A stretch of 64,000 bases of DNA from Paraburkholderia sp. SG-MS1 (GCF_012275575.1 NZ_NPIH01000232.1:1-64000), one strand, 5' to 3'; positions 17,537 through 27,658 are shown, numbered from the stretch's first letter. The notes: a model not told the origin generated them from the letters alone. Numbers and translations: made by a program.

Positions 17537-19045
17537 TCAGTACGGTGTGTCCGTGGGCGCGCGGCTGCGCGCAGGCGACACGATGTACGCCGGTTCGGTG
17601 GACAGATGGACCCGGATCTCGCCAACGTTGATGACGGCGCCTTTAGGCGCATTCGGCCCGTCGATCCGTTCGAGCGTGACGTAGTAGTCGCGCGATCCGC
17701 CACTGCCCGCCTTCAGCAACGCGGCCGTGGCGGGATATTCGATCATGACCATGCCGTGATGTGCTGCGCCGGCGATTTCGAACGCGCCGAACGTCCCCAG
17801 AAGGTTTTGCTGGCGCGCGGTATCGCCGTCGAACTTCTCCGGGAGATTCAGATAGACGTTGTAGTAATAGCCGCCCGCTGCGCCCGCTTGCGTCAAGGAG
17901 ATGTCGTCGAACACGATCCGTACTGAACGGTATCGCCCAGCTGCCGCTCCGTTGACGGACGCAGCCGAGGTACGCACGCCGCGTTCGGCGGCCGCGAGCG
18001 GCGCGGCGGTCGCGGAAAGCAACTGCTGAACAGGCGCCGTCGAAGCGGCCTCACCTGTGACACGCGCAGTCGTCGACTGTTCGCGGAGCGTGACGCCTTT
18101 CACGCCGCCGATCGAACGTACACCCGAGTCGATATCGCGCGCGGCCGTCGCGGCAAATGAGCCGGTCGCGGGACGACCGCGCGACGGGCCAATGCTGGCC
18201 TGCGCGCGAATGATACGCCCCGTTTGTGCCTGCGGGGGCATCGACGTCGGACGCGACGCTCTGTCATAGTCGTAGCCGAGGCGAGTGCGTGCCGAGTAGG
18301 TTTGCTCCTTGAGGATGGTGAGGCCCGTCGCGTAAGTGAACGTACCCGACCAGTATGGATCGCTCGGTACCGGCATTGTTCGACCGTCGGGGAGCGCCCA
18401 TGCATGCCACAGACGGTCGACATTCGCATGATGCAAATAAAAGATCGGATCGCGCGGCGACTGCATCGTGGCCATCGAATTCCCGATGATGTTGTGTACG
18501 GGGTTGTGCGGCGCCGTCTCAAACTTCTCTTCGAAAGAGTTGACGGTGCCGCGCTGGAAATTCACCGTGGTCGACGCCCATGGTGAAAGATCGAGCGCGC
18601 TATACACATTGGTGTTCAGGCGCGGACAGTAAAGCGGATTGCCGCTCGCCCGATCCGTGAATTCAGCAGGAACATGCGGATTCGTGAACCAGTCCCAATA
18701 CGGCAGCGTGAAGCCAACGTCGCCAGAAACGAGCCTGATTTGCCGTTCGAGGTAGTACAAATAACCGCGATGCCACCCCAAAAAATATGGCTGCTTGTGC
18801 GGGCAATAATTCGCGTGAACGTTGGTCCAGTATTGCCACGAATTCGGGTCAGCTGCATTGGTGTTCGCAAGCATGGTTCGAACGGCATTGAGAAACGACG
18901 GGTAATGCGGTGTCGTTTTGAACGTCTGCCATTCGACGCGTATGACGTTCGTTGTGGCAGCGCGTACGTGAAAAGGTAAGGTAGCCCACGTGATGGCTGA
19001 TGCAGCCCCGCCTAGAAACGCTCTCCGATTGATTCGATATGACAT
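17537..19045 (-). CDS. Tyrosinase / polyphenol oxidase, Tat-exported
   Basis: 502 aa. The N-terminal twin-arginine signal RRAFLGGAAS (7-16) is followed by a hydrophobic stretch, so the folded copper enzyme is probably exported by Tat. The CuA site has His77, His83 and His92 in HANYCPHK...GWHRGYLYYLE, and Cys81 is placed for the Cys-x-His thioether bridge of plant-type enzymes. The CuB site is HNPVH plus DPIFYLHHANVDRLW. The C-terminal 150 residues (YYYNVYLNLP, then NVGEIRVHL) resemble the plant PPO C-terminal shielding domain. It oxidises monophenols and diphenols to quinones and may detoxify plant phenolics or make melanin. Confidence 0.92.
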   Translation of the reverse strand: MSYRINRRAFLGGAASAITWATLPFHVRAATTNVIRVEWQTFKTTPHYPSFLNAVRTMLANTNAADPNSWQYWTNVHANYCPHKQPYFLGWHRGYLYYLERQIRLVSGDVGFTLPYWDWFTNPHVPAEFTDRASGNPLYCPRLNTNVYSALDLSPWASTTVNFQRGTVNSFEEKFETAPHNPVHNIIGNSMATMQSPRDPIFYLHHANVDRLWHAWALPDGRTMPVPSDPYWSGTFTYATGLTILKEQTYSARTRLGYDYDRASRPTSMPPQAQTGRIIRAQASIGPSRGRPATGSFAATAARDIDSGVRSIGGVKGVTLREQSTTARVTGEAASTAPVQQLLSATAAPLAAAERGVRTSAASVNGAAAGRYRSVRIVFDDISLTQAGAAGGYYYNVYLNLPEKFDGDTARQQNLLGTFGAFEIAGAAHHGMVMIEYPATAALLKAGSGGSRDYYVTLERIDGPNAPKGAVINVGEIRVHLSTEPAYIVSPARSRAPTDTPY

Positions 19046-19705
19046 GATTCCTTCTCCTGTTCTGGGGCGTTAGAGGCGTGCGTATCGTGATACGTGCATG
19101 GGAACGATGTTCCGGGCGCCTTTGTACCGCCGCTTCAGGTGAGAGCGTGACGCCGCCTCGGGTACATCGTGGCTCGACGCAAATTCCAGAATTGGGATCG
19201 AATTAACGAAGTACGTGCTGAACGGACTTGGACAGAAGCCTTTCGATGTCATCCTACTAGATAGACGCCGAATGCTTAAACGTCTTAACTTAGTGAATTG
19301 GCGACAGCGTGGCCGAAAGAGCTGACAACAGTCGCAGACAGGACGCGTGACCGCACTCTGATGCCGTGGCGCGACTGCGGCTTGGGATCTGCTTGGGCGT
19401 GGCTTAGCCCGAATGTGCATCTAGCCGGAACGTCCGCTTCTGGGTGGGATTCGGCCGCTTCCAGCGGTCGCGATTACGCCGATCCATGACGAGTTGTAGG
19501 CGAGGTCGATCTGCGCGCGGCCGGAACAGCGCAGCATGTGTGCCCCTAGCGCCGCGGTACGGCACTGTTCAATAGCTGACATGACCTGCAGCTGCCCCAA
19601 GCTCAGGCGTACCGTCTGCGACGACGGGGTTGAGGTGCACTCACACGCACAATGCCTGTCGCCCGGTTGCAAAGGTTACCGGCAGCAGCGGTTTGATCGC
19701 GCCCT
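19046..19705. other. Gene-poor stretch with an IS91 scrap
   Basis: About 660 bp between the tyrosinase and sulfotransferase genes. Apart from the IS91 remnant at 19487-19606 I see no gene, strong promoter or terminator. Confidence 0.5.
19487..19606 (-). pseudogene. Remnant of an IS91-family transposase (zinc-binding N-terminal part)
   Basis: About 40 codons (IEQCRTAALGAHMLRCSG, then AYNSS) match the transposase zinc-binding region of IS91-type enzymes, usually written IEQCRTAALGGHV...AYNSCRNRHCP. The second zinc-knuckle Cys is lost and no other part of the gene remains. Confidence 0.55.
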
Positions 19706-20995
19706 TCATTCGTTGTCGACAGTACTGACGAAGCGCTTCGGCGAGCACATCTGGCGTAGCAATTCCGTCAGGCGCAGGAACGGCGAACGCCGCAGCCTCG
19801 CAAGTTGTTGCCTCGCTTCTCCTAAAGCCGTTCGCGTTGCTGTGAGTTCGCCTGCCAGCACGGTGTCAAACCCAGCACCATCGATCAGCGCGATATCCAC
19901 GATACGTGTGGCCCGATGGAGGGGCACCTGCGTCTGCGGCCAGTTCGCCTGCGCACCGAAGGCCAATACCTGCGTGGCCTGTGCAAGTTTGCTCGCCCAA
20001 AACGAAAATGTATCGGGATGAATGGCACCACTACGCACCATCTCCTTTCCGAGATCCATGGCATCAAGGTGGATCTTTAATCCTTCCGACGCGCCGAATC
20101 CGCAGTGACGGTCGTCTCCACTCGCCTGACGCGCGGTTCCGAACGATGGCTCCAGCCCCGTAAAATCGGCTATCCAGCGTTCAGCGGCTTGCGTATAGGT
20201 GGGCGATCGGGCTGCGAGGTCGCAATCAAAGATCGCATGTGCGTGGGTTGCCGCATGCCGTAACGTTAGGAGCCAATGTACAAGAAATGCGCGGTACGCC
20301 GAGGCGGGGGCAATGGTCTTCACATATGGCTTGAAGAAATCCAGATATGCTCCGAATGTTTCTTCCCCATCCCTTCGAGATACCTCTGGCAGATCGATAT
20401 GTAGCGCGTCGAGCGTCCGGTCTACCACCGGCGTATGCCTGTTCAATGCCAGAACGGCAAACGGGACAGCCACAAAATGTGGGTTTCCGTGCGTGGCGAG
20501 CAGATCCCAGCAGGACAGCCACTGAGAAATAGGGTTTTTCTCGACCACGATATGCACGGCGTCCGGGAAAGTACTGCGGAACCACTGAAGTCGCCCTAGC
20601 GATCGACAGAACTTGAAGACTGGCACGCCGCCACGCTCATGCGCGGCGCCTATCAGTTCGCGTAGATAGGCCTCAAGCCGGTCAGCGCCGTCTGGAGTTT
20701 GGCCCGTGAAGCAATCGATGGAAAAACGCTCCTCGTAGCCAGGGATGCCGCGTCCATCAGGTCCAAGCAGTTGAGCGAATTCTGCGAAATACGGTTTCTC
20801 CAGTTTCGGATGGCCCGAATGCCAGCTATCTGCCGTACTCGTAGCCAGCTTTGCCGAGTCGATTGTCGACAGCATTTCGTGCGACGGTTCGTAGTACGCG
20901 GTGACTTCACTGAGGTTGCGAAAACACGACCATAGCCATGTGCCCGCAGTTCTGTATCCGGCATGCAAAAAGACTGCTTTGGCTTCTGACATCAT
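19706..20995 (-). CDS. Sulfotransferase-family protein
   Basis: 429 aa. The N-terminus AVFLHAGYRTAGTWLWSCFR has the layout of a PAPS-binding 5'-phosphosulfate loop, and HIVVEKNPISQWLS resembles the 3'-phosphate loop region of bacterial sulfotransferases. No signal peptide. It probably transfers sulfate from PAPS to a glycan or small molecule. Neighbours (two GT9 enzymes, a TupA-like protein) suggest decoration of a surface polysaccharide. The remaining 300 residues show no second domain I recognise. ATG at 20992 is an equally good start. Confidence 0.7.
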   Translation of the reverse strand: MMSEAKAVFLHAGYRTAGTWLWSCFRNLSEVTAYYEPSHEMLSTIDSAKLATSTADSWHSGHPKLEKPYFAEFAQLLGPDGRGIPGYEERFSIDCFTGQTPDGADRLEAYLRELIGAAHERGGVPVFKFCRSLGRLQWFRSTFPDAVHIVVEKNPISQWLSCWDLLATHGNPHFVAVPFAVLALNRHTPVVDRTLDALHIDLPEVSRRDGEETFGAYLDFFKPYVKTIAPASAYRAFLVHWLLTLRHAATHAHAIFDCDLAARSPTYTQAAERWIADFTGLEPSFGTARQASGDDRHCGFGASEGLKIHLDAMDLGKEMVRSGAIHPDTFSFWASKLAQATQVLAFGAQANWPQTQVPLHRATRIVDIALIDGAGFDTVLAGELTATRTALGEARQQLARLRRSPFLRLTELLRQMCSPKRFVSTVDNE

Positions 20996-21114
20996 CGTGC
21001 GTAAAGTGGGTTGAATTCGGGTAATCGCTGGTGGACTTTCGCGCCAGCTGTGTCCGTGTCATAAGACTTGAGCAGCAACGGGGGGCCCCGCGGGTTCAGA
21101 ACGACAAAGTCACC

Positions 21115-22065
21115 TTATAACTGACTTGAACCTTGTTTCGCTGAGTTGCAGTCATCTCGAACCAGACGCTGAAACGCTGACAATACACGCGCGCACGTGA
21201 GTGTTTGACGCCAGAATTTTTCCTTGAGTCGTGCGGTTGGAACCCATTGCCAAGGCAAAACGACTTTGACTGTTCCCCATGCCGGGCGCCAGCGTTCGGA
21301 TACGCGACGCCGTCGAAACAGGCTGATGGTGGGAATACTGAGATTTGATGCAAGATGTCCGATGCCGGAGTCATTTCCGATAAACCAGCCGGATTCATAT
21401 AACCAGCATGCCAGCTCGTGCGGGGTGCTAAATTCTGGAGCAGGGATGTCCCAACTTTCCAGTTCGCACCAGCGTCCGCGTTCGTGCGGTGCAATCACGA
21501 AGTGGACGTCGTAGCCGCGTTGACGCAAACTGCGGGCTAACTTCATGAATCGTCCCGACAGCCAGCGCTTGTCCTCGGTGCTGGCTTCGGGGTGAATCGC
21601 GACACGGCGAATGTATTGGCGATGTCGTAATGCTGGCGGCGGCGTGATCCCATTGTGTAAGCCGACATTCGATAGCCCGAGCTCATCACGGCAGAAGTCG
21701 GCAAAGCGTTCCGCCATACAACCTGAGCGGTCCACGAGGCACACCTTCTCCAGATCGAGGACACAAGGGTGGACTTCCGTCAGGCGCGGCATCGGCTGAT
21801 GCCGATGCATTTGCAGAACAGTGTCGTACGGCGCTAGCAATGCCGTAGTTTCCGCCTGGTCCGGCAACGGTTGAATTGTGACATTGGGGAACCAATGCCG
21901 CAATTCATGAGCCTGGCGCCCGAACACCGTGACATCAATTCCGTTTCCTAGAAGATTTTGCGCGATGACCATCAACACCAAGGTGTCGCCAATTGCATTC
22001 GACATGACCATGGCGACGCGTCCCGGTCCGTCTCCGGGAATGCCGGGAAAGGATCGTGTATTCAT
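21115..22065 (-). CDS. Glycosyltransferase family 9 (heptosyltransferase-like), copy A
   Basis: About 316 aa from MNTRSF at 22065, which overlaps the stop of the upstream gene by 4 bp (ATGA). GT9 features: SNAIGDTLVLMVIAQNL near the N-terminus and the nucleotide-sugar site ESGWFIGNDSGIGHLASNL. Transfers a sugar from a nucleotide donor, usually in LPS core or capsule synthesis. It shares most motifs with the adjacent gene and is clearly its tandem paralogue. Confidence 0.85.
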   Translation of the reverse strand: MNTRSFPGIPGDGPGRVAMVMSNAIGDTLVLMVIAQNLLGNGIDVTVFGRQAHELRHWFPNVTIQPLPDQAETTALLAPYDTVLQMHRHQPMPRLTEVHPCVLDLEKVCLVDRSGCMAERFADFCRDELGLSNVGLHNGITPPPALRHRQYIRRVAIHPEASTEDKRWLSGRFMKLARSLRQRGYDVHFVIAPHERGRWCELESWDIPAPEFSTPHELACWLYESGWFIGNDSGIGHLASNLSIPTISLFRRRRVSERWRPAWGTVKVVLPWQWVPTARLKEKFWRQTLTCARVLSAFQRLVRDDCNSAKQGSSQL

Positions 22066-23018
22066 GCGAAGTTGGCGCGTAGTTGCTCGAACGCCTGGGT
22101 CACTTTGCCGACGGACAGCAGGTATTTCCAGTAGCGCTCTTTCAGACGTCCGGTAGGCAGGTAAGCACCGCCGATCAACACCCGTCCGGTACCCCAGCCG
22201 GGACGCCACGTGCGCGCGATACCACGGCGCATGAACAACGAAAGAGTTGGAATTTGCAGACTTGATGCCAGGTGGCCGATTCCCGAATCGTTACCGATGA
22301 ACCAACCGGACTCGAAAAGCCACGCGGCGACCTGATCAAGCGAAGAGAGATCAGGCAGAGTGATGCCGAAATGCTCGACGTGCTTCCAGTCCGCGCGCTC
22401 TTGCGGCGCGACCACAAACTGCGGGCTGAAACCCTGGCGGCGCAGTTCCACTGCCAGTCGAATGAAGCGTGATGCCAGCCAGCGTTTGTCCGCAGTGCTT
22501 GCGGTCGGATGGATGGCGACGCGAAGCGGATATTTGCGGTGTTGAAGTCCTGGCGGCGGCACGATGCCGTTACTCTTTTCTGTATTCGACAAACCGAGCT
22601 CGCCGCGACAGAACAGTGCGAGTCTATCTGCCATCGATTCTGAGGAACGGGCGCGACAGATATGGTCGAGCCGGATTACTCCCGGATGCAAGCGATCCAG
22701 CCCGTTAAACGGTCTGTTGCTGTGCATCTGAATGACCGTATCGAAGCCATGCAGTTTCTCCGCAAGATGCTCTTCGCCCAACTCGGCTTGAATATTGATA
22801 TCTGGAAACCAATTGCGCAGAGCATGTGTATGTTGGCCAAACACGGTGGCCGCAATGCGGTTTTTCTGAAGGTTGTGCGCAATCGTCATCATCAACAGTG
22901 AGTCGCCAACTGCTGGTGAAAGAATCAGGGCTACACGAGATACTGGCCGGATTGCCTGCCGCATAGATGCATCCCATTGGCGCACTTCCAACAGTTGGCG
23001 AAGCGCTTGCCAAGTCAT
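22062..23018 (-). CDS. Glycosyltransferase family 9 (heptosyltransferase-like), copy B
   Basis: 318 aa. N-terminal LSPAVGDSLLMMTIAHNL and C-terminal ESGWFIGNDSGIGHLASSL are the GT9 signatures. VAIHPTASTADKRWLASRF matches the copy A segment VAIHPEASTEDKRWLSGRF almost position for position, which indicates a tandem duplication. Translationally coupled to copy A. The products probably add successive residues of a surface glycan. Confidence 0.85.
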   Translation of the reverse strand: MTWQALRQLLEVRQWDASMRQAIRPVSRVALILSPAVGDSLLMMTIAHNLQKNRIAATVFGQHTHALRNWFPDINIQAELGEEHLAEKLHGFDTVIQMHSNRPFNGLDRLHPGVIRLDHICRARSSESMADRLALFCRGELGLSNTEKSNGIVPPPGLQHRKYPLRVAIHPTASTADKRWLASRFIRLAVELRRQGFSPQFVVAPQERADWKHVEHFGITLPDLSSLDQVAAWLFESGWFIGNDSGIGHLASSLQIPTLSLFMRRGIARTWRPGWGTGRVLIGGAYLPTGRLKERYWKYLLSVGKVTQAFEQLRANFA

Positions 23019-23617
23019 GAATGAGTACCGCTCGGTGAATTGGCCACAGTTTATATTTAGAACACGTTACTTGAATTACAACGGCCATTACCGAGGCTTA
23101 CGCTTGCCGTGTTAAGTCTCGCCGTGACTGTGCTTTTGGCCGGTCTCTCTTTCGCAAGGACTCTGCCGATCACCTTGCCGAGGCTGCCAGTGCCGGTGGT
23201 TAGTCACCGGCGCACCGAGGCTTCGCAGGAAGGAGGTAAAGGTTTGGTCAGGATGAATCGCGCCCGGAATCGTGGAGGCCGGTGGGTTTAAGTTAGTGCA
23301 GGCACGCCAAAGGCATTTCTGAGTTGCCTGTAGTAGTTTTTATATGGACGTCTCCCATTTGAGCAAGCTCTCTGGTGCGTAGACGGACAGGATGGGTTGC
23401 AGCTGTATATCCGTACATTCGGCTTTTGATGTGCCTGCCATCAGCACGAGCCATCATGGAAGTTTGCGCGCTTGCTCCTCATCAGCCGCTTGGCTTCGTA
23501 CCGCAGCGGCCGGATATATCAGGATCTGCAAGCGCCGGTCCGACCGGTTCGCCATGCTTGCCGCTTCTTGCGCAATCGTGAAGGGAGTGAGGGTGCGTCT
23601 GCGCGCTACAGGAAGCG
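23019..23617. other. Gene-poor stretch between the GT9 pair and an IS110 remnant
   Basis: About 600 bp with no supported gene. No inverted repeats or conserved ends were identified. Probably debris around old insertions. Confidence 0.4.
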
Positions 23618-24380
23618 CTATGCCAACTTGAAGCATTCATTGCTTGTCAATACTGCCCACGCTATTCGCGCCGTCCTGTTCGCGAGAGGGATTGCCGCGA
23701 CGCTCACATGACGGCGCTGCATCACCGCCTTGATCCAGCGACTGTGCCGGTCATCGCGACGACCGGCGAAGCGCATCACCGCACGCGCTCCCTGTACCAG
23801 CAGCGTGCGAAGATAAGTGTCGCCATGTTTCGTGATGCCGCTCAGCTTGGACTTGCCACCGCTTGATCGCTGTTTTGGCGTGGGACCCAACCACGCTGCG
23901 AACTGACGTCCATTCTTGAACTGCAGCGGATCTCCGACGCCGCTGAACAATGCGGTCGCGACGAGTGGTCCGATGCCGGGAACTGTAGCAAGACGTTGCA
24001 GCTTTCGTTGCGTTTGAATATCTCGGCAATCTCGGACGCAAGATCGCCGATCCATCGCTGCAAGGCCGTCAACTGTTCGAGGTTTCACCAACCACTTCGC
24101 CGCTACTCACATCGTGCTCGTGCGGCGGAATTGCGCCGGCCGGAGAGCGGCCGAAGGCGTTTGCTGCGAACGCTATTCGGAAACGTTCAGCCGCTCGTTT
24201 TCGTCGGCTACTGTATCCACGAGGCCGCGCCGGCTTTGTCCGTTTGCACGAGAGGTCGAATGAATTGGGCGTGTAATAACACCACCTCGCGTCCGAGCGC
24301 GCGAATCTTGCGCCCCCACGAGTGCGCCCGGCAGGGATGGTGAAGTCCATTGCATCTCGACCCGTTCCAGCCATTGAAGA
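23618..24380 (-). pseudogene. Decayed IS110/IS1111-family transposase
   Basis: Fragments of one transposase lie in order but in different frames. At about 24220-24340 is RAHSWGRKIRALGREVVLLH plus AQFIRPLVQTDKA from the DEDD-domain region. At about 23960-24072 is QRWIGDLASEIAEI. At 23618-24000 is a clean C-terminal Transposase_20 domain (TVPGIGPLVATALFSGVGDP, AAWLGPTPKQRSSGGKSKLS). Several frameshifts and stops make it non-functional. Confidence 0.75.
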
Positions 24381-24619
24381 TTCCAGAAAGCAGACTGCTG
24401 CTTATCTACTTTGCGGACCTCGTCGAGGAGCGGTGGGCCGAGGCGTTCCGTCAATGAAGTTTCGGTCGATCGGATTTGTAAGCATTGAAGAGAACGTTTG
24501 GAATAGGGAACCCGTAGCGCAGAAGACCGGGCCGATCTCTGCCTCGTGCAACCGGCATCCGAGATCGGAACCATTGGAAGGCTGCGATCGGCTTTACGCG
24601 ACTATCTTAGGACCCCAAC
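24381..24619. other. Debris between two pseudogenes
   Basis: About 240 bp with no recognisable coding segment on either strand. Confidence 0.35.
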
Positions 24620-25447
24620 TTGCCGCGCAACATCAAATCGACGCACCGGCTCGTCTGGGGTTGCTCGGCTTTGGGGCGACACCGCGTAGGCGACATCGCC
24701 GTCAACACCTTCTGGAAGCCTGCGCGCACGGCCAAGTCGTTAAGCGGCAGTGTGCCTTCGGCGAGCATCGAACGGACGGATTCAAGCCGTTGGTTCGTCA
24801 GTTAGAAATGCGGTGAGCGGCCCGTCGCCTGTTTGAAAGCTCGCGCGAAATGCGAAGCGCTCATATGCAACAGCGTCGCCAGTTCATCCACTGATTGGCT
24901 CGGAGAGGTGTTCCTGGATGTACCGACGGATCGTCTTCAGCGTTCGTTGTGAGAGCGCCGTGCGATGAACCGGTGCACCCACGCGACGCCCATAGGGGCA
25001 CACCAGGTGAAGCGCAATGACATCGGCAAAAGCATCAAGACAGCTCAGGTCAGGGATCCGCTAACGACAAAGCGGTGCGAGTGTGTCCGCGAGTTCGCAT
25101 AAAAACGGATCACAGGCTGAGAACCAATGTGGCACGTCCCGCTGAGCCGTGCCGAAAGCTTTGCGCGAAGCAGCCCTGACGGTGCGCAAGGCGAGCGCGA
25201 TCGTGAGACCATGCGTCTCGAAGCCGGGACTGAACGTGACGCGGGCTTGGGTTGGGACAACCGCGATAAACGGTGCGCGGACGCTGAGACTTCGGTCGCC
25301 CTGCGATACACCGCGCGAGCCGGCGCGCTCGTGACGCGGCGTAGTGGCCGTCATGTCAGCCTGGTTTCCTGCGAATAGTGTTGCTGCGAATTCTTGATGA
25401 CAGGTCAAGGATACCGTTGGATAAAACCGCGGCGTCTCACCGCGCAA
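24620..25447 (-). pseudogene. AraC-family transcriptional regulator pseudogene
   Basis: Conceptual translation from about 25447 gives an AraC-type sensor region (VRAPFIAVVPTQARVTF, DPFLCELADTLAPLCR), then an in-frame TAG at 25061. It continues as LDAFADVIALHLVC and LKTIRRYIQEHLSE. A frameshift near 24896 leads into the first helix-turn-helix (VDELATLLHMSASHFARAFK) and a TAA near 24810. The second helix-turn-helix is lost in further shifts. At least two stops and two frameshifts are present. Its former target is unknown. Confidence 0.7.
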
Positions 25448-25792
25448 GAATTGCTCGGTATGTCGGTATGGGAACGAGCTTGCCTATACCGGTTTTTTAT
25501 CACGCGCCGCGCCGAGCCGACCTAAGCTGCAACTAGTACTGGCAGTGATCACGCGCCAGGTTCAAGGCTCGATCGCACTGACAAGGTGCGCTCGCTGCGC
25601 CTTTGCGTGCTCTATCCGCCGCATGGCCTCGCGGCCGGAAGCCTCGTCGAAGATGTAGAAGCGTTCAGCGCTCGAGCATCGATGTGTCCGGATGTTGTTT
25701 GTGCGCTGACGCTTTCGCTGTTGCATGCGCAATGGCGTCGATACTGATACCGCGCACGCGCCAGCAATCTCTTCTATATCAAAGGGAAGATC
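25448..25792. other. Intergenic stretch upstream of a PRC-barrel gene
   Basis: About 345 bp. It probably carries the promoter of the downstream gene. No clear motif recognised. Confidence 0.35.
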
Positions 25793-26230
25793 ATGAAATC
25801 GAATCTGGTTGCATGGCTGGTCGCATCATCGCTCGGTCTTGCTTCGATGGAGACGCACGCCCAGGTCGCCGGTGCACAGCCGCTCGGCATTAGCGTCGAG
25901 GAATCGCAAGCGATAGTGGCGGGCTGGAGTATCAGAAAGTCGATCATGGACAAGCCCGTGGTCAACGAGAAGGGCGAGCGGGTCGGCGTCATTCACGACA
26001 TCATCGTGGCGCCTGACCGCTCCGTGTCGTTCGCGATCATCGCGGCGAACCAGTTTCTGGGCGTATCACATCACGATGTCGCCATCCCCGTCGAGCAACT
26101 CGATTTTGCCGATGGCAAACTGGTGCTGGCCGGTGCAACGAAGGCTGCAATCAAGGCGCTGCCGGCATTTCAATATGCGAAGGTAAGCGCTACACCGAAA
26201 GCCCGAGCGAATTTCGAAGGCCATCACTGA
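25793..26230 (+). CDS. Exported PRC-barrel domain protein
   Basis: 145 aa. A Sec signal peptide covers residues 1-24 (ends METHAQ). Residues about 45-130 form a PRC-barrel: KSIMDKPVVNEKGERVGVIHDIIVAPD, then the hydrophobic AIIAANQFLGVSHHDVAIP. PRC-barrels are small beta-barrels that bind RNA or partner proteins. Exported versions are common in stress-gene clusters of Burkholderia and rhizobia but have no assigned reaction. A cytoplasmic PRC-barrel protein occurs at 50207-50734. Confidence 0.82.
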   Translation: MKSNLVAWLVASSLGLASMETHAQVAGAQPLGISVEESQAIVAGWSIRKSIMDKPVVNEKGERVGVIHDIIVAPDRSVSFAIIAANQFLGVSHHDVAIPVEQLDFADGKLVLAGATKAAIKALPAFQYAKVSATPKARANFEGHH

Positions 26231-26422
26231 CGCTCGCCGGTCGCCGAGTCGCTTCGCGCGGGGGCCACAGTTTCCTCTGATAAAAACGCATCCCTGGAGC
26301 AATCGCGCGCACGGCAGAAATAGGGAAAACAACGACAGGACCGCTGGATACGATCATCCCGTGGTAGTCCACGGTAGAGGTTCGTCGTTTTTTTCACAGT
26401 TAACACAGGAAGGCGCACGCAC

Positions 26423-27658
26423 ATGGTCAAGATATACGGACGCAGATGCACGCCAGCAGGTTACGCAATCCGCGACTTCCTTCATCGCAGCGACATTCCG
26501 TTCGAATGGATGGAACTGACGAGCGATGCCGAAGCCGCGTCTCTTGCGAAGGTCCAGCATCTGTCCGATCCCCGTTTGCCGATCTGCGTCTTTCACGATG
26601 GGACGCGGCTTGAATGCCCAACCATCCGGCAAATCACGGAAAAGCTTGGCTGGTTCAAGAGCCCGTCCCGAGCCGAATACGACCTCGCAATTTACGGTGC
26701 GGGGCCCGCCGGGCTGAGCGCCGCGGTATATGGCGCATCGGAAGGACTTGGCACCGTACTCGTGGAGCGCTGGACGCTCGGCGGACAGGCCGGGAGCAGC
26801 TCGAAGATCGAAAACTACCTGGGCTTTCCCGATGGAATCGGTGGCTGGGAACTGGCCGAACGGGCGCGCGATCAGGCGATCAAGTTCGGCGCGGAAATTC
26901 TGCTCGCGCGAGCCGGAACACGCGCCGAATTTCCACCCGGTAAAGGCGTGGTTTATCTCGAGGACGGTACGCGCATCACCGCGCGCACGTCAATCTGCGC
27001 AACCGGCGTCGCGTACCGCAACCTCGGCCTGCCTGGCGAAGAGCGCTTCTTCGGCGCCGGAGTCTATTACGGCGCAGGGGCGAGCGAAGCGACACTCCTG
27101 CATGGAGAAGACGTGTACGTTGTTGGCGGCGGCAACTCGGCGGGGCAAGCGGCAATGTACTTCACGCAATCCGCGAGAAGCGTGTACGTCGTCGTACGCG
27201 GTCGGTCGCTGAAAAGCACGCTGTCGAAATATCTGCTGGATCGCGTCCTGTCGTCGCCGAAGATCGAGGTGAAAACGTGCACCGAAGTGGTCGCGCTCGA
27301 GGGGGATCAGACGCTGCAGGAGATCACGCTGTCCGACGTCCGCACCGGGCAGCGGCAAAGCGCGAAGACACACTGGCTCTTCGTCTGTATCGGAGGCCGG
27401 CCGCAGACGGAGTGGGCCGAGGACGTCGGCATCGTGCGCGACGAAGGAGGCTACCTCGTGACCGGCCCCGACCTGCGCGATTTTCCATGTGACAGGCGCT
27501 GGCCTCTCGAACGCGCCCCACTCCACCTCGAAACCAGCATGCCGGGCGTGTTCGCCGCGGGCGACGTACGCCACGCGTCGATCAAGCGCGTGGCATCAGC
27601 GGTAGGCGAAGGCGCAATGGCCGTTGCGCTCGTCCATCGGTATCTGAACAGCAGTTGA
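26423..27658 (+). CDS. Glutaredoxin-like domain fused to thioredoxin reductase-like flavoprotein lacking the CxxC
   Basis: 411 aa. Residues 1-80 are a glutaredoxin/thioredoxin-like module with a single Cys (Cys9 in RRCTPAGYA). Residues 85-405 are a TrxR-type FAD/NADPH domain: GAGPAGLSAAVYGASEG (FAD), VVGGGNSAGQAAMYF (NADPH), GVFAAGDVRHASIKRVASAVGEGA (FAD-redox loop). Where TrxR carries CATC this protein has GAGASEA, so the redox disulfide is absent. It cannot act as a classical TrxR; a ferredoxin-NADP-reductase-like or sensor role is possible. The UBP zinc finger gene 66 bp downstream is probably co-transcribed. Confidence 0.85.
   Translation: MVKIYGRRCTPAGYAIRDFLHRSDIPFEWMELTSDAEAASLAKVQHLSDPRLPICVFHDGTRLECPTIRQITEKLGWFKSPSRAEYDLAIYGAGPAGLSAAVYGASEGLGTVLVERWTLGGQAGSSSKIENYLGFPDGIGGWELAERARDQAIKFGAEILLARAGTRAEFPPGKGVVYLEDGTRITARTSICATGVAYRNLGLPGEERFFGAGVYYGAGASEATLLHGEDVYVVGGGNSAGQAAMYFTQSARSVYVVVRGRSLKSTLSKYLLDRVLSSPKIEVKTCTEVVALEGDQTLQEITLSDVRTGQRQSAKTHWLFVCIGGRPQTEWAEDVGIVRDEGGYLVTGPDLRDFPCDRRWPLERAPLHLETSMPGVFAAGDVRHASIKRVASAVGEGAMAVALVHRYLNSS

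Noticed and set aside
23019..23617. Search for insertion-sequence ends around the IS110 remnant
   Set aside because: No convincing inverted repeats or duplications were found.
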